A DNA stretch of 64,000 bases from Lysobacteraceae bacterium (GTDB taxonomy: Bacteria; Pseudomonadota; Gammaproteobacteria; Xanthomonadales; Xanthomonadaceae). Made by a program: the position numbers and the translations under genes. The notes below the pieces were generated by a model, which saw nothing but the letters and a program-made list of their open reading frames with translations, was not told the DNA's origin and ran no database searches. Shown here one piece after another: positions 1 through 10,746 of this stretch; the stretch's first letter is position 1, and every line of letters starts with the position of its first letter. The DNA lies in NCBI GenBank assembly GCA_026005075.1, contig BPKJ01000003.1, positions 186,001 through 250,000 on the forward strand. Direction: 5' to 3'.

Positions 1-642
1 GTAGATGCCGTCGATGACGCTGACCCGGCCGAGCACGATCGCGTCGCGGCTGCTGCCGTGCAGGGCGGTGAACTCCGGATCGGTCACCACGGACAGGTCC
101 ATCTCGCGCAGGGCTGCCTTGGCGGCAGCCGGTGCCGAGGGCTGCGGTCGCAAGGCGGCGGGGATCGGCGGGTAGGTGTGCCAGTGCTGGTCACCGGCAA
201 GGCCCGGCAGGGTCACATCCCGCAGGCGGTAGGCGACGTGGCCCCGGGCGCTGGCGGGCCGTCCCGCGGACGCCTGACCGGCCGGCTCCAGCAGCCAGAG
301 GTCCTCGCCGTCCGACCACGCGCCCGACCACGCGCCCGCCTGTTCGACCATGCGCACCCAGCCCGATGGCCGTCCCGCGGGATGGCCCGCGTACAGCCGC
401 AGCCCGGTGCGCGCGATCCTCGCGCGCTCGGCCCCGGGCATGGCCTGCAGCAGGCTGTCGTCCTCCGCGAGCACGAGATGCACGGCCCGCGTGTCCATCT
501 CCAGCGAAAGCCGCAGGCCGTCCCCGGCCTTGCCGGCCTTGAGCACGGGTCGGGCCGCCTGCAGCGCGCGCACGACGGGCTCGGCCATCGCCGTCGCACA
601 GGCGGCCAGGAGCAGCACCAGGACGAACCATCTCGAAGCCAT
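1..642 (-). CDS. Secreted protein, N-terminal part only (runs off window edge); possible propeptide of a reprolysin-like (M12) metalloprotease
   Basis: Open frame from ATG at 642 to the edge (214 codons, no stop), absent from the ORF track because it is truncated. Signal peptide MASRWFVLVLLLAACATAMAEP; C-terminal visible part ...TDPEFTALHGSSRDAIVLGRVSVIDGIY resembles the region before reprolysin domains. Confidence 0.6.
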   Translation of the reverse strand, partial: MASRWFVLVLLLAACATAMAEPVVRALQAARPVLKAGKAGDGLRLSLEMDTRAVHLVLAEDDSLLQAMPGAERARIARTGLRLYAGHPAGRPSGWVRMVEQAGAWSGAWSDGEDLWLLEPAGQASAGRPASARGHVAYRLRDVTLPGLAGDQHWHTYPPIPAALRPQPSAPAAAKAALREMDLSVVTDPEFTALHGSSRDAIVLGRVSVIDGIY

Positions 643-797
643 GGGCCTTCCGCGCGGGGAACGGGAGCCCAAGCATAGCCCGACGGTGGCCGCCGCGGCG
701 CAACCCGCACCACCGCGCACGACCGGCCCTGCGCCGGCGGGGCGGAGGCTACCCGCCTTTCTCCGTTCCCCTGCCGAGGCTAGACTGGGCGCCCGAC

Positions 798-887
798 GGA
801 GAGATGGCCGAGCGGTTTAAGGCAGCAGTCTTGAAAACTGCCGTGGGCCTGCGCCCACCGTGGGTTCGAATCCCACTCTCTCCGCCA
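798..887 (+). tRNA. tRNA-Ser (anticodon TGA)
   Basis: 7-bp acceptor stem GGAGAGA/TCTCTCC, long variable arm, GGTTCGAATCC T-arm, encoded CCA, anticodon loop CTTGAAA. Confidence 0.97.
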
Positions 888-933
888 GTTCCTCGGCCGT
901 CCCGGCCGCCTCGCCGCGTCCCTGCCCACCTGC

Positions 934-2973
934 TCAACGCTCGCGTTCGTCCTCGATGCGGGGCTGGGGCGGGGCGAGGGCGTCGCCCTGCAGGTAGTCG
1001 ATGCCGAGGTTCCACAGGCCGGTGACCGCCTTGAGGTCCTCCACGCCGTCCACCAGCAGCCGACGCCCGGACTGCCGCCAGGGCGCGATCAGTTCGGCCA
1101 GCCTGGCTTCGGGGGCCTGCTGCAGGCTGGCGTGGGGGAGGCGGAGCAGGTCCACCGGCGTGGTCAGCAGTTCCTGCAGGGCGAGCAGGCTGCCGCTGGG
1201 GTCGGAAACGGCGATCTGGATGCCGAGCGCGCCCAGTTCGCGGAGGCTCTCGCTGCCTCCCGCGCGCAGGGCCTCGATGTCGACCTCGAGGTGGAGGTCG
1301 GTCACCGCATCCGGGCGGCGCTGGCGCTCCGCGCGAAGCCAGGCAAGCTGCCGCTCGTCGAAGGCCGAGAGGTCCACCGGCACCAGGACCCGCACCGGGC
1401 GTCCCTGCTGGCGGCGGTCGGCCAGGGTCTCGAGGGCATGGAACAGGGCCATGCGGTCGATCAGCCCAGACACCCCCTCCTCGCGCGCAAGGCCGAGGTA
1501 CTGGCTGCGGGGAAATCCCTCGAGGGGGTTGCGCGGGTCGGGGAGCTTGCAGATCAGCGCGTAGTGGCCCTGCTCGCCCCGCAACTGCAGCATGGGCTGG
1601 AACTCGAAACGCGGCAGGCTCCCGCGGGCGAGATCCTTCAAGACACGCTGAATCACCATGATCCGCTCCGGCGGCAGCGCCGAAGGGTCGCGCGAGAGCA
1701 GACCCTCGCTGCGCCCGCCGCCGAGCCGGCGGGCCATGGCCAGGGCCGCGAAGGCCTGCTGCAACCAGGCCTCGCGGCCGGCACGGGGGTCGCTGGGGTG
1801 GAGCGCGTAGCCGACCGATACGCGCAGGCTAAGGTTGCGGTCGCCGACCACGAAGGGTTCCGCCGCGATGGCCTCGAGCAGACCTTCGATGGCCTGCTGC
1901 ACCTCCTCCCGGCGGTCCCGGCACAACAGCCATCCGAAGCCGAGCTCCTCCCACAGCGCAAGGCAGTCCTGGGGGCCGAGCCGGGCCTCGATGCGTGCGG
2001 CGACCATGCGCTCGAGTTCGAGGGTCGCCGCAAGGCCGAGGGTCTCGCGGATCGTGTCGGCCTCGTCGATGCGCAGGGCGGCGAGGGTCTGCCATTCGCC
2101 GGCCGGGTGGCGGACGCGTCGGGCCAGCACCTCGAGGAACTCCGAGCGGCGCAGGCGTCCGCGCTCGGCGCCGGGTCCGGCGCGAAGCCGCCGGTTCAGG
2201 CTGCGGGCACGCTTGATCCGCGTCCGTACCGCGGCGATCAGCGGCTGCGGACGTACCGGTTTGCACAGGAAGTCGTCGGCACCCACGTGCAGGGCGGCCG
2301 ATCGCGCGCTCGGGCGCTCCTCGGCGGACAGGAACACGATCGGCAGCAGTGGGGTCAGCTCGCTCTCGCGCAGCGACTGCACCAGGCTGATGCCATCCTG
2401 GTCGGGCATGTACAGATCCAGCAGCACCAGATCCGGGCGGAAGCGGCGGATGGCGTCGAGGGCCCCGGCGGTCTGCCCCAGTTCCTCGACCTGCATGCCG
2501 ACCTTGCGCAGGATCGACCCGCACAGCAGCCGGGTGTCGCGGTCGTCGTCGATCACCAGCACGCGATAGGGCTCGCGGTCCTGTTGCAGCAGCCAGTCGG
2601 TGACTGCCTGACCGATCAGCGGGTCGGTGCTGCGCTCGATGAACCAGTCGGCGCCACCGATCAGCGCATCGAGGCGTTCCTTGGGGCGGCCGAAGGCGAT
2701 CAGCAGCACGCTGCCTGCCGGGACGCCGGTCAGGCTGAGCTTGCCCAGGAGCTCGGCGATCGACCCGGCGAGCGGGGCCGGCACCATCACCGCGTCGGGA
2801 ACCTCGCTGCGAACGGTCTCCAGCCACGTTTCGGCACGCTCGAACCGACGCAGCCGGCCTCCTTGAGCCTCCATGGCCTCGGTGAGGTGGCGGGCCATGG
2901 TGTCGCCGCCACCGAGCAGGTCGACCACGATGGGTTTTGCCGCCCGCTCCGCCCGCGTCGTGGAGTCGTTCAT
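934..2973 (-). CDS. Response regulator with two REC-like domains and degenerate GGDEF and EAL domains
   Basis: MNDSTTRAERAAK start; receiver VLVIDDDRDTRLL...DLVLLDLYMPDQDG...LSAEE...CKPV; GGDEF site replaced by LWEELGFGW; EAL motif replaced by ICK. Confidence 0.85.
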   Translation of the reverse strand: MNDSTTRAERAAKPIVVDLLGGGDTMARHLTEAMEAQGGRLRRFERAETWLETVRSEVPDAVMVPAPLAGSIAELLGKLSLTGVPAGSVLLIAFGRPKERLDALIGGADWFIERSTDPLIGQAVTDWLLQQDREPYRVLVIDDDRDTRLLCGSILRKVGMQVEELGQTAGALDAIRRFRPDLVLLDLYMPDQDGISLVQSLRESELTPLLPIVFLSAEERPSARSAALHVGADDFLCKPVRPQPLIAAVRTRIKRARSLNRRLRAGPGAERGRLRRSEFLEVLARRVRHPAGEWQTLAALRIDEADTIRETLGLAATLELERMVAARIEARLGPQDCLALWEELGFGWLLCRDRREEVQQAIEGLLEAIAAEPFVVGDRNLSLRVSVGYALHPSDPRAGREAWLQQAFAALAMARRLGGGRSEGLLSRDPSALPPERIMVIQRVLKDLARGSLPRFEFQPMLQLRGEQGHYALICKLPDPRNPLEGFPRSQYLGLAREEGVSGLIDRMALFHALETLADRRQQGRPVRVLVPVDLSAFDERQLAWLRAERQRRPDAVTDLHLEVDIEALRAGGSESLRELGALGIQIAVSDPSGSLLALQELLTTPVDLLRLPHASLQQAPEARLAELIAPWRQSGRRLLVDGVEDLKAVTGLWNLGIDYLQGDALAPPQPRIEDERER

Positions 2974-3038
2974 GCCAGGGTCCCTTTCAGCCTGGGGGCC
3001 ATGATAGGGGCTCGGTTCCGGACTGGCGACGGGGCCGG

Positions 3039-3719
3039 TCACAGGCCGGGCGGCCGCGCCGGGATGGCTTCCGGCCCCTCGCGCTGCTGCCTGTCCAGCT
3101 GCCGATCCACGGCCTGCCAGACCAGTCTTGGGATCTTCGCGGCACAGGCGATCTCCATCGCCGCGGACGTGGGGCCCGTGCACCAGGTCCAGGCCTCGCC
3201 GGGCGGGACCATCGCGGGCATGCGCTCATGCAGCGCGCGCAGCGGGCCGCAGGCCTCCCGGGTCACGATGCTCAGGCTGGGCAGGCCACAGGATTCGGGG
3301 CGAGGCGGTTCCCACAGCGCAGCGAACAGCAGCAGCGGGACATCCTCGGGGCGGATGCAGTAGGGCTGCCGGCGGCCCTTCTCCCCGCTCCATTCGTAGT
3401 AGCCGGAAGCGGGCACGAGGCAGCGGCGGTGGCGAAACGCGGCGCGAAAGCTCGGCTTCGTGGCCATCGATTCGGCGCGGGCGTTGAAGGTGTTCCAGCG
3501 TCGATCCGCGGCCCGTGCCCAGGCCGGGATCAGCCCCCAGCGCATGGCCACGCCCTCGAGCGCGCTGCCCTCGGCGGCGCAGCGCAGCGCGCGGCAGGGC
3601 TGCGAGGGTGCGAGATTCCAGGATGGCCCGGGCGACTCCGGGCCCGGCAGCACGGGCAGCGGGCGGAGGAAGTCGGCCACCTCGGGCCAGCTTGCCAGCT
3701 GGGTGAAGCGTCCACACAT
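3039..3719 (-). CDS. SOS response-associated peptidase (SRAP/YedK/HMCES family)
   Basis: MCGRFTQ N-terminus with catalytic Cys2, WGLIPAW, NARAES, CLVPASGYYEW motifs. Confidence 0.93.
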   Translation of the reverse strand: MCGRFTQLASWPEVADFLRPLPVLPGPESPGPSWNLAPSQPCRALRCAAEGSALEGVAMRWGLIPAWARAADRRWNTFNARAESMATKPSFRAAFRHRRCLVPASGYYEWSGEKGRRQPYCIRPEDVPLLLFAALWEPPRPESCGLPSLSIVTREACGPLRALHERMPAMVPPGEAWTWCTGPTSAAMEIACAAKIPRLVWQAVDRQLDRQQREGPEAIPARPPGL

Positions 3720-3805
3720 GCGGGCCATGCTACCGCGATGCGCCTCCGCCCGTGGGGCGGGCATCGGCTAGAATCCGTGGTCGATCCCATTACCGGAATC
3801 CACCG

Positions 3806-4390
3806 ATGTCCAGGCGATCCGTCTACACCACCACCTGCCTCCTCCTGCTGGCCGCCGTCATGGTCCTCACCCGGGCCCACCATTTCGCTGCGGTGCCGGA
3901 TGCCTCCTGGGCGGTGTTCCTCGTCGGCGGCTACCTGCTCGCCGCTCGCTCGCGCTGGGCCTTCCCGGTCCTGATGGCGCTGGCGGTGGTCATCGACTGG
4001 GCGGTCATCCGTTCCAGCGGGCTCGATTTCTGGTCCCACTACTGCGTTTCGCCGGGCTACTGGATGCTGCTGCCGGCCTACCTGAGCCTCTGGCTGGCCG
4101 GAGGCTGGGTGGCGGCGAGCCGCCGCCCGCTGCCGGTGCGCGCGCTGCAGTTCGCGCTCGCCCTGGTCGGTGGCGTGGCGCTTTGCCATCTGCTCGCCCA
4201 GGGCGGCTTCTACTGGCTGAGCAGCAGCGTGGCCGAACCCAGCCTCGCCGGCTGGTGGAAGAACTACACCGACTGGTTGTGGCCCTATCTCAAGGTCACC
4301 GCGCTCTACGTCTTGCCGCTGGCCCTGATCGAGGGCGCGCGCATCGGCCTCGGTCAGCCCGCGGCACCGGCGCTCGGGCGCACGGCCTGA
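3806..4390 (+). CDS. Integral membrane protein (about 6 TM), next to cobalamin adenosyltransferase
   Basis: 195 aa, mostly hydrophobic; immediately upstream of PduO-type adenosyltransferase. Confidence 0.75.
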   Translation: MSRRSVYTTTCLLLLAAVMVLTRAHHFAAVPDASWAVFLVGGYLLAARSRWAFPVLMALAVVIDWAVIRSSGLDFWSHYCVSPGYWMLLPAYLSLWLAGGWVAASRRPLPVRALQFALALVGGVALCHLLAQGGFYWLSSSVAEPSLAGWWKNYTDWLWPYLKVTALYVLPLALIEGARIGLGQPAAPALGRTA

Positions 4391-4394
4391 GGCC

Positions 4395-4949
4395 ATGGGG
4401 CACCGCCTCTCGAAGATCTACACCCGCACCGGGGACGATGGCAGCACCGGTCTGGGCGACGGCACCCGCGTGCCCAAGGACGCACTGCGGGTCGAGGCCT
4501 ACGGGACGGTCGACGAGCTCAACAGCCAGATCGGCGTGGTGCTCGCCTGTGCGCTTCCGGATGCGGTGCGGGAGGTCCTGGTGCGGGTCCAGCACCAGCT
4601 GTTCGATCTCGGCGGCGAGCTGTGCATTCCCGGGCACGCGGCAATGACCGATGCCGACGTCGCCGGGCTGGAGCAGGTGCTGGATGGATTCAACGCCGAC
4701 CTGCCCCCGCTCAAGGATTTCATCCTTCCGGGCGGTGGCATGGCCGCCGCGCAATGCCACGTCGCCCGCACCGTCTGCCGCCGTGCCGAGCGGGTCGTGG
4801 TGAGCCTGGCCGGACAGGAAACGGTTCGGCCGCAGGCCGTGCGCTACCTCAACCGGCTCTCGGACCTGCTGTTCGTGCTGGGGCGGGTGCTGGCGCGCGC
4901 CAGCGGCCATGGCGAGGTGCTCTGGAATCACGCACGCCGCGCCCGCTGA
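4395..4949 (+). CDS. Cob(I)yrinic acid a,c-diamide adenosyltransferase, PduO type
   Basis: KIYTRTGDDGSTGLGDGTRVPKDALRVEAYGTVDELNSQIGV signature and YLNRLSDLLFVLGR. Confidence 0.95.
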   Translation: MGHRLSKIYTRTGDDGSTGLGDGTRVPKDALRVEAYGTVDELNSQIGVVLACALPDAVREVLVRVQHQLFDLGGELCIPGHAAMTDADVAGLEQVLDGFNADLPPLKDFILPGGGMAAAQCHVARTVCRRAERVVVSLAGQETVRPQAVRYLNRLSDLLFVLGRVLARASGHGEVLWNHARRAR

Positions 4950-5473
4950 CGCGGGCGGCGGATGGGGATCGGCAGGCCATGGGGGACCGGCTCCACCGCG
5001 GCCTGCCGTGCCGGCCAGCCCGCCACCAGGTGCCAGAGCGCGCGGATCACGCCGGCGTGGGTGACGAAGATGGTCGGCCCGGTGAGCCCGTCGACCACGG
5101 CGCCGACCCGCTCGATCAGATCGGCAAAGCATTCCCCGCCGGGCGGGCGAAAGCCGACCACATCCCGCGACCAGGCCCGCAACAGGGTCGGGTCGAGATC
5201 GGTCCAGCAACGGCCCTCCCAGTCGCCGTGGTCCATTTCCATCAGGCGGTCATCGACCGCCAGCGCGCCATGGCGTGGGGTGAGCACGCGGCTGGCCAGG
5301 CGCAGGCAGCGCTGAAGGGGGCTGGACAGGATGGGCCACTCCGGCAGTTCGGCGCGCAGCCGCGGCACCGTCGCCGCGATCGCCTCGAGGTCGGGCGGCC
5401 AGTCGGTCTGGCCGTAGCAGACGCCGCGCGTGCCCGGCAGGGGCGGCGGCCGCACGGCGACGATCGGGCTCAC
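4928..5473 (-). CDS. cobC: Histidine phosphatase family protein, probable alpha-ribazole phosphatase
   Basis: GVCYGQTDWPPD, SSPLQRCLRLA, MEMDHGDWEGRCW, VTHAGVIRAL motifs; neighbour of adenosyltransferase. Confidence 0.8.
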   Translation of the reverse strand: MSPIVAVRPPPLPGTRGVCYGQTDWPPDLEAIAATVPRLRAELPEWPILSSPLQRCLRLASRVLTPRHGALAVDDRLMEMDHGDWEGRCWTDLDPTLLRAWSRDVVGFRPPGGECFADLIERVGAVVDGLTGPTIFVTHAGVIRALWHLVAGWPARQAAVEPVPHGLPIPIRRPRQRARRA

Positions 5474-5680
5474 GAAGGCCTCCGGTTCGGTGGCGCCTGC
5501 GCCTTTTCCACGCCTGGGCGGACGGGGCGCCGGCGACGGCGTGGAACGCAGGGTGGGGCAGACGAGGGGCGGCTCGGCGGCATGGGCATGGGGGAATCCC
5601 GCGGATGCAGGGATTATCCTCCAGCGCGCGGCGACGGGCGCAGGGGCGCCGGGCCGCGGGCCCTTGCTGCGTGCGGTGCG

Positions 5681-5709
5681 TTGACCATGCGCGCCTCCAT
5701 CGCTAGAAT
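5681..5709 (+). promoter_or_regulatory. Sigma70-like promoter of rplU-rpmA
   Basis: TTGACC (5681-5686), 17-nt spacer, TAGAAT (5704-5709), 72 nt upstream of rplU ATG. Confidence 0.65.
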
Positions 5710-5781
5710 GGCCGGTCTTGCCGTCCGGGCCTGTAGCGGGTTCGGGCGGTGAAGCCTTCAGAAGAACTACAGAGGAAGATC

Positions 5782-6093
5782 ATGTACGCAGTCATGGTTA
5801 CCGGCGGCAAGCAGTACCGCGTGATGAAGGGCGAGACCCTGCGCGTGGAGAAGCTGGACGTCGCCGAGGGCAGCAGCGTCGAGTTCGACCAGGTCCTGCT
5901 GGTCGGCGATGGCGAGAAGGTCACGGTCGGCACGCCTCTGGTGGCAGGCGCCAAGGTGTCGGCTTCGGTCAAGGCTCACGGTCGTCACGAAAAGGTGCGG
6001 ATCGTGAAGTTCCGGCGCCGCAAGCACCACCGCAAGCAGGCGGGACACCGTCAGCACTACACCGAAATCGAGATCACCGGCATCAGCGCCTGA
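5782..6093 (+). CDS. rplU: 50S ribosomal protein L21
   Basis: [25 protein letters not shown]...[16 protein letters not shown]. Confidence 0.98.
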   Translation: MYAVMVTGGKQYRVMKGETLRVEKLDVAEGSSVEFDQVLLVGDGEKVTVGTPLVAGAKVSASVKAHGRHEKVRIVKFRRRKHHRKQAGHRQHYTEIEITGISA

Positions 6094-6123
6094 GCGCGGG
6101 CCAACTAGCCTGGAGCACGAGTC

Positions 6124-7651
<1,528 letters not shown>

Positions 7652-7746
7652 ACGCACTGCGGTCCGGCCGGATGCCGGGTCGCGGGGTGGGGCGCCGCGG
7701 GCGCGCGGGCATGTGCTGCGCGCCGCGGAAACAAGCATCCGGGCAA

Positions 7747-7771
7747 CGAAAAAGCCGGCTTGCGCCGGCTT
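7747..7771 (-). terminator. Rho-independent terminator of rpsT
   Basis: On minus strand AAGCCGGC-GCAA-GCCGGCTT followed by TTTCG. Confidence 0.75.
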
Positions 7772-7796
7772 GATCGAAGGTCCCTGGCCTGGCCGT

Positions 7797-8060
7797 TCAG
7801 CCGAGCGCGCGGATGCGCGCGACGAGGCGGCTCTTGTGACGGGCGGCCTTGTTCTTGTGGATCAGCCCGCGGGCGGCGAAACGGTCGAGGATCGGCTGGG
7901 CGGCATCGAAGGCCGTCCTGGCGGCAGCGGCGTCCTTGGCCTCGATGGCCTTGATCACCTTCTTGATCGCCGTGCGCATCATCGAGCGCTGGGCGACGTT
8001 GCGGGCGTTGCGGACGCGGTTCTGCTTGGCGCGCTTTTTGGCGGACTTGATGTTGGCCAA
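7797..8060 (-). CDS. rpsT: 30S ribosomal protein S20
   Basis: [21 protein letters not shown]... Confidence 0.98.
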   Translation of the reverse strand: MANIKSAKKRAKQNRVRNARNVAQRSMMRTAIKKVIKAIEAKDAAAARTAFDAAQPILDRFAARGLIHKNKAARHKSRLVARIRALG

Positions 8061-8107
8061 GGTCGTACTCCTGGAATGGGAAGATCGGGACCGGATAAAG
8101 ACCGCGC

Positions 8108-8136
8108 ATTATGCAGCGTGGCCGGAGGGAAGACAA
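8108..8136 (-). promoter_or_regulatory. Sigma70-like promoter of rpsT
   Basis: On minus strand TTGTCT, 17-nt spacer, CATAAT. Confidence 0.6.
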
Positions 8137-8200
8137 GCGCTCCGGCGCATCCGGGCGTGCCGCCGGCATCCGTCCACGGCGTCGCCGGGGAGGCCCCCTG

Positions 8201-9760
8201 GTGAGCCGGCTGGCGAGGTCCAGCGCGGTGTTCAGCGCCATGACCCTGCTCTCGCGGGTGGCGGGGCTGGTGCGCGACTGGCTGCAGGCGATCAGCTTCG
8301 GTGCGGGGCCCGCGGTGAGCGCCTTCGTCGTCGCCTACCGCATCCCCAACTACCTGCGCCGGATCTTTGCCGAGGGCTCGTTCGCCTCGGCCTTCGTGCC
8401 GGTGCTCTCGGCCCTGCGCGAGCAGGGCGACCCGAAGGCCGTGCAGGACTTTCTCGACCACGTTGCCGGCGCCCTGCTGGCGGCGGTGGTGGTGACCACG
8501 GCGCTGGGCTGGCTGGCCGCGCCGTGGATCGCTCGCGGCTTCCTCGCGCTGGCGCACGGCGAGGATGCCATCCCCGTGGCGCTGACCGCGGAAATGCTGC
8601 GCATCACCTTCCCCTATCTCGTGTTCATCTCCATGGCCGCGCTGGCCGGTGGCGTGCTCAACAGCTTCCGCCACTTCGGCTTGCCCGCGTTCGCGCCGGT
8701 GCTGCACAACCTTTCGGTGGTCCTCGCCATCCTGCTCGCGGCGCGCTGGTTCGACGTGCCGGAGAAGGCGCTCGCCTGGGGCGTGTGCGCGGCCGGGCTC
8801 CTGCAGGTCCTGCTGCTGTGGCCGGCGCTCGCGCGGCTGGGGCTGCGGCCGCGGCTGCGTCTTGCGCTCGGGCATCCCGGCGTGCGCAAGGTGTTCCGGC
8901 TGATGCTGCCGACCCTGTTCTCGTCCTCGGTGGCGCAGTTCAACCTGCTGGTCGGGACCATGGCCGCCTCGCTGCTGGTCGCCTCCGCACAGAGCTGGCT
9001 GTACTACTCGGACCGGCTGGTGGAGTTGCCGCTGGGCCTGTTCGGGGTGGCGATCGGCACGGTGATCCTGCCGCACCTTTCCGGGCGCCACGCGCGTGCC
9101 GATGCGCCGGGCTACGCGGCGAGTCTGGACTGGGGGCTGCGCGTGGTGCTGCTGGTCGCCCTGCCGGCCGCGGTGGGCCTTGCCGTGCTGGCCCGGCCGA
9201 TCTGCGCGACGCTGTTCAACTACGGAGCTTTCGACGCCTGGGACGCGACGATGACCGCGGCCGCGGTCCGGGCGATGAGCATCGGCGTTCCCGGCTTCAT
9301 GCTCAGCAAGGTGCTGCTGGCCGGGTTCTTTTCGCGGCAGGATACGGTGACGCCGATGCGGGCGGCGATCGCCACCGTGGCCCTCAACGTCGGCCTGATC
9401 GTGGCCCTGGTCTGGCCGCTGTGGCGGAGCGGTCACGAGGCGGCCCACGCCGGCATCGCGCTCGCGACCGCACTGGCCGGTCTTGCCAATGCCGGCCTGC
9501 TGGCAAGGGCCCTGCGGCGGCAGGGCCTGTTGCGCGCGTCGCCGGGCTGGGTGGCCTACCTGCTCCGTCTGCTGGTCGCGGTGGCGGCGATGGCGCTGGT
9601 GGCGGGCTGGGTGCAGGGGCAGGCCGGCGACTTCGCGCGGCTGCCGGCATCGGCGCGGGTCGGCTGGCTGGCGCTGGCCATCGCTGCGGGTGCCGCGACC
9701 TACGCCGCGGCGTTGCTGGCGCTCGGCCTGCGCCCACGGCACCTTCGCGAGCCGCGCTAG
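8201..9760 (+). CDS. murJ: Lipid II flippase MurJ
   Basis: GTG start VSRLARSSAVFSAMTLLSRVAGLVRDWL...YRIPNYLRRIFAEGSFASAFVP. Confidence 0.96.
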   Translation: MSRLARSSAVFSAMTLLSRVAGLVRDWLQAISFGAGPAVSAFVVAYRIPNYLRRIFAEGSFASAFVPVLSALREQGDPKAVQDFLDHVAGALLAAVVVTTALGWLAAPWIARGFLALAHGEDAIPVALTAEMLRITFPYLVFISMAALAGGVLNSFRHFGLPAFAPVLHNLSVVLAILLAARWFDVPEKALAWGVCAAGLLQVLLLWPALARLGLRPRLRLALGHPGVRKVFRLMLPTLFSSSVAQFNLLVGTMAASLLVASAQSWLYYSDRLVELPLGLFGVAIGTVILPHLSGRHARADAPGYAASLDWGLRVVLLVALPAAVGLAVLARPICATLFNYGAFDAWDATMTAAAVRAMSIGVPGFMLSKVLLAGFFSRQDTVTPMRAAIATVALNVGLIVALVWPLWRSGHEAAHAGIALATALAGLANAGLLARALRRQGLLRASPGWVAYLLRLLVAVAAMALVAGWVQGQAGDFARLPASARVGWLALAIAAGAATYAAALLALGLRPRHLREPR

Positions 9761-9777
9761 CGGCTATACTTGGCCGG

Positions 9778-10746
9778 ATGAGCAGGCTGGTCAGGGACGT
9801 CGAAGGCGGCCCCCTCGCAAACCAGGCAAGCGTGGTCTGCATCGGCGCCTTCGATGGCCTGCATCTCGGCCATCAGGCGCTGGTGCGGCAGGTGCTGGGT
9901 CGTGCCCGCAGCCGCGGCGCACTGGCCGGTGTCGTCAGCTTCGAGCCGCTGCCTGCGGAGTTCCTGCTCGGAGGGGATGCGCCTCCGCGGATTGCCCCGG
10001 CCCGCGATCGCTTCGAGCGGCTGCGGGCGATGGGCGTGGACCTCGTCGGGCTCCTGCGCTTCGACGCGCGCCTTGCCGCGATGCCGGCCGAGGATTTCGT
10101 CCACCGGGTCCTGGTCGAGCGCTGGCGGGTGGCCGAGGTCTGGGTCGGCGAGGATTTCCGCTTCGGCCACCGCCGGCAGGGTGACCTGGGGCTGCTGCAG
10201 CGCTTGGGCGCTTCGCTGGGGTTCCGCGCCGAGGCGATCCCGGTGCAGACGCTGAGCGGCAGGAGGGTGTCCAGCTCGGAGGTGCGTCGGGCGCTGGCCG
10301 TGGGGGATTTCGCCGCGGCCTCGGCGGCACTCGGGCGGCCCTACAGCCTCGGCGGTCGCGTCACCCGCGGTCTGGGGCTGGGGCGGAAGCTGGGCTATCC
10401 GACCGCCAACCTGCGTCTCGGGCGGATGCGGCCTGCGCTTTCCGGGGTGTTCGTGACCCGCGTCAACGGCATCGCCCCGCAGCCGCTGGATGCCGTCTCC
10501 AGCCTTGGCACGCGGCCGACCGTGGGCGGCCGCGAGATCCTGCTCGAGACCCATTGCCTCGATTTCGAGGGCGACCTGTACGGCCGCCGCATCGAGGTCG
10601 AGTTCATCGCCCGGCTGCGCGACGAGATCCGCTTCGATTCGCTCGATGAGCTGGTGGCCCGGATGCACGAGGACGCTCTGGCAGCGCGCTCCGTGCTGGG
10701 CACCGCTCCCGCCGCTACCCGCACCTTCGATCAGGTATCCGCGTGA
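9778..10746 (+). CDS. ribF: Bifunctional riboflavin kinase/FAD synthetase
   Basis: [37 protein letters not shown]. Confidence 0.96.
   Translation: MSRLVRDVEGGPLANQASVVCIGAFDGLHLGHQALVRQVLGRARSRGALAGVVSFEPLPAEFLLGGDAPPRIAPARDRFERLRAMGVDLVGLLRFDARLAAMPAEDFVHRVLVERWRVAEVWVGEDFRFGHRRQGDLGLLQRLGASLGFRAEAIPVQTLSGRRVSSSEVRRALAVGDFAAASAALGRPYSLGGRVTRGLGLGRKLGYPTANLRLGRMRPALSGVFVTRVNGIAPQPLDAVSSLGTRPTVGGREILLETHCLDFEGDLYGRRIEVEFIARLRDEIRFDSLDELVARMHEDALAARSVLGTAPAATRTFDQVSA

Noticed and set aside
804-1025. 73-aa + strand ORF starting in the tRNA-Ser gene
   Set aside because: The start and first ~28 codons are the tRNA itself; not a protein gene.
1132-3363. 743-aa + strand ORF opposite the REC/GGDEF/EAL gene
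   Set aside because: Antisense to a well-supported multidomain protein.
3720-3805. Cobalamin riboswitch upstream of the B12 cluster
   Set aside because: The upstream region is only 86 bp and I could not find a B12-box-like sequence.
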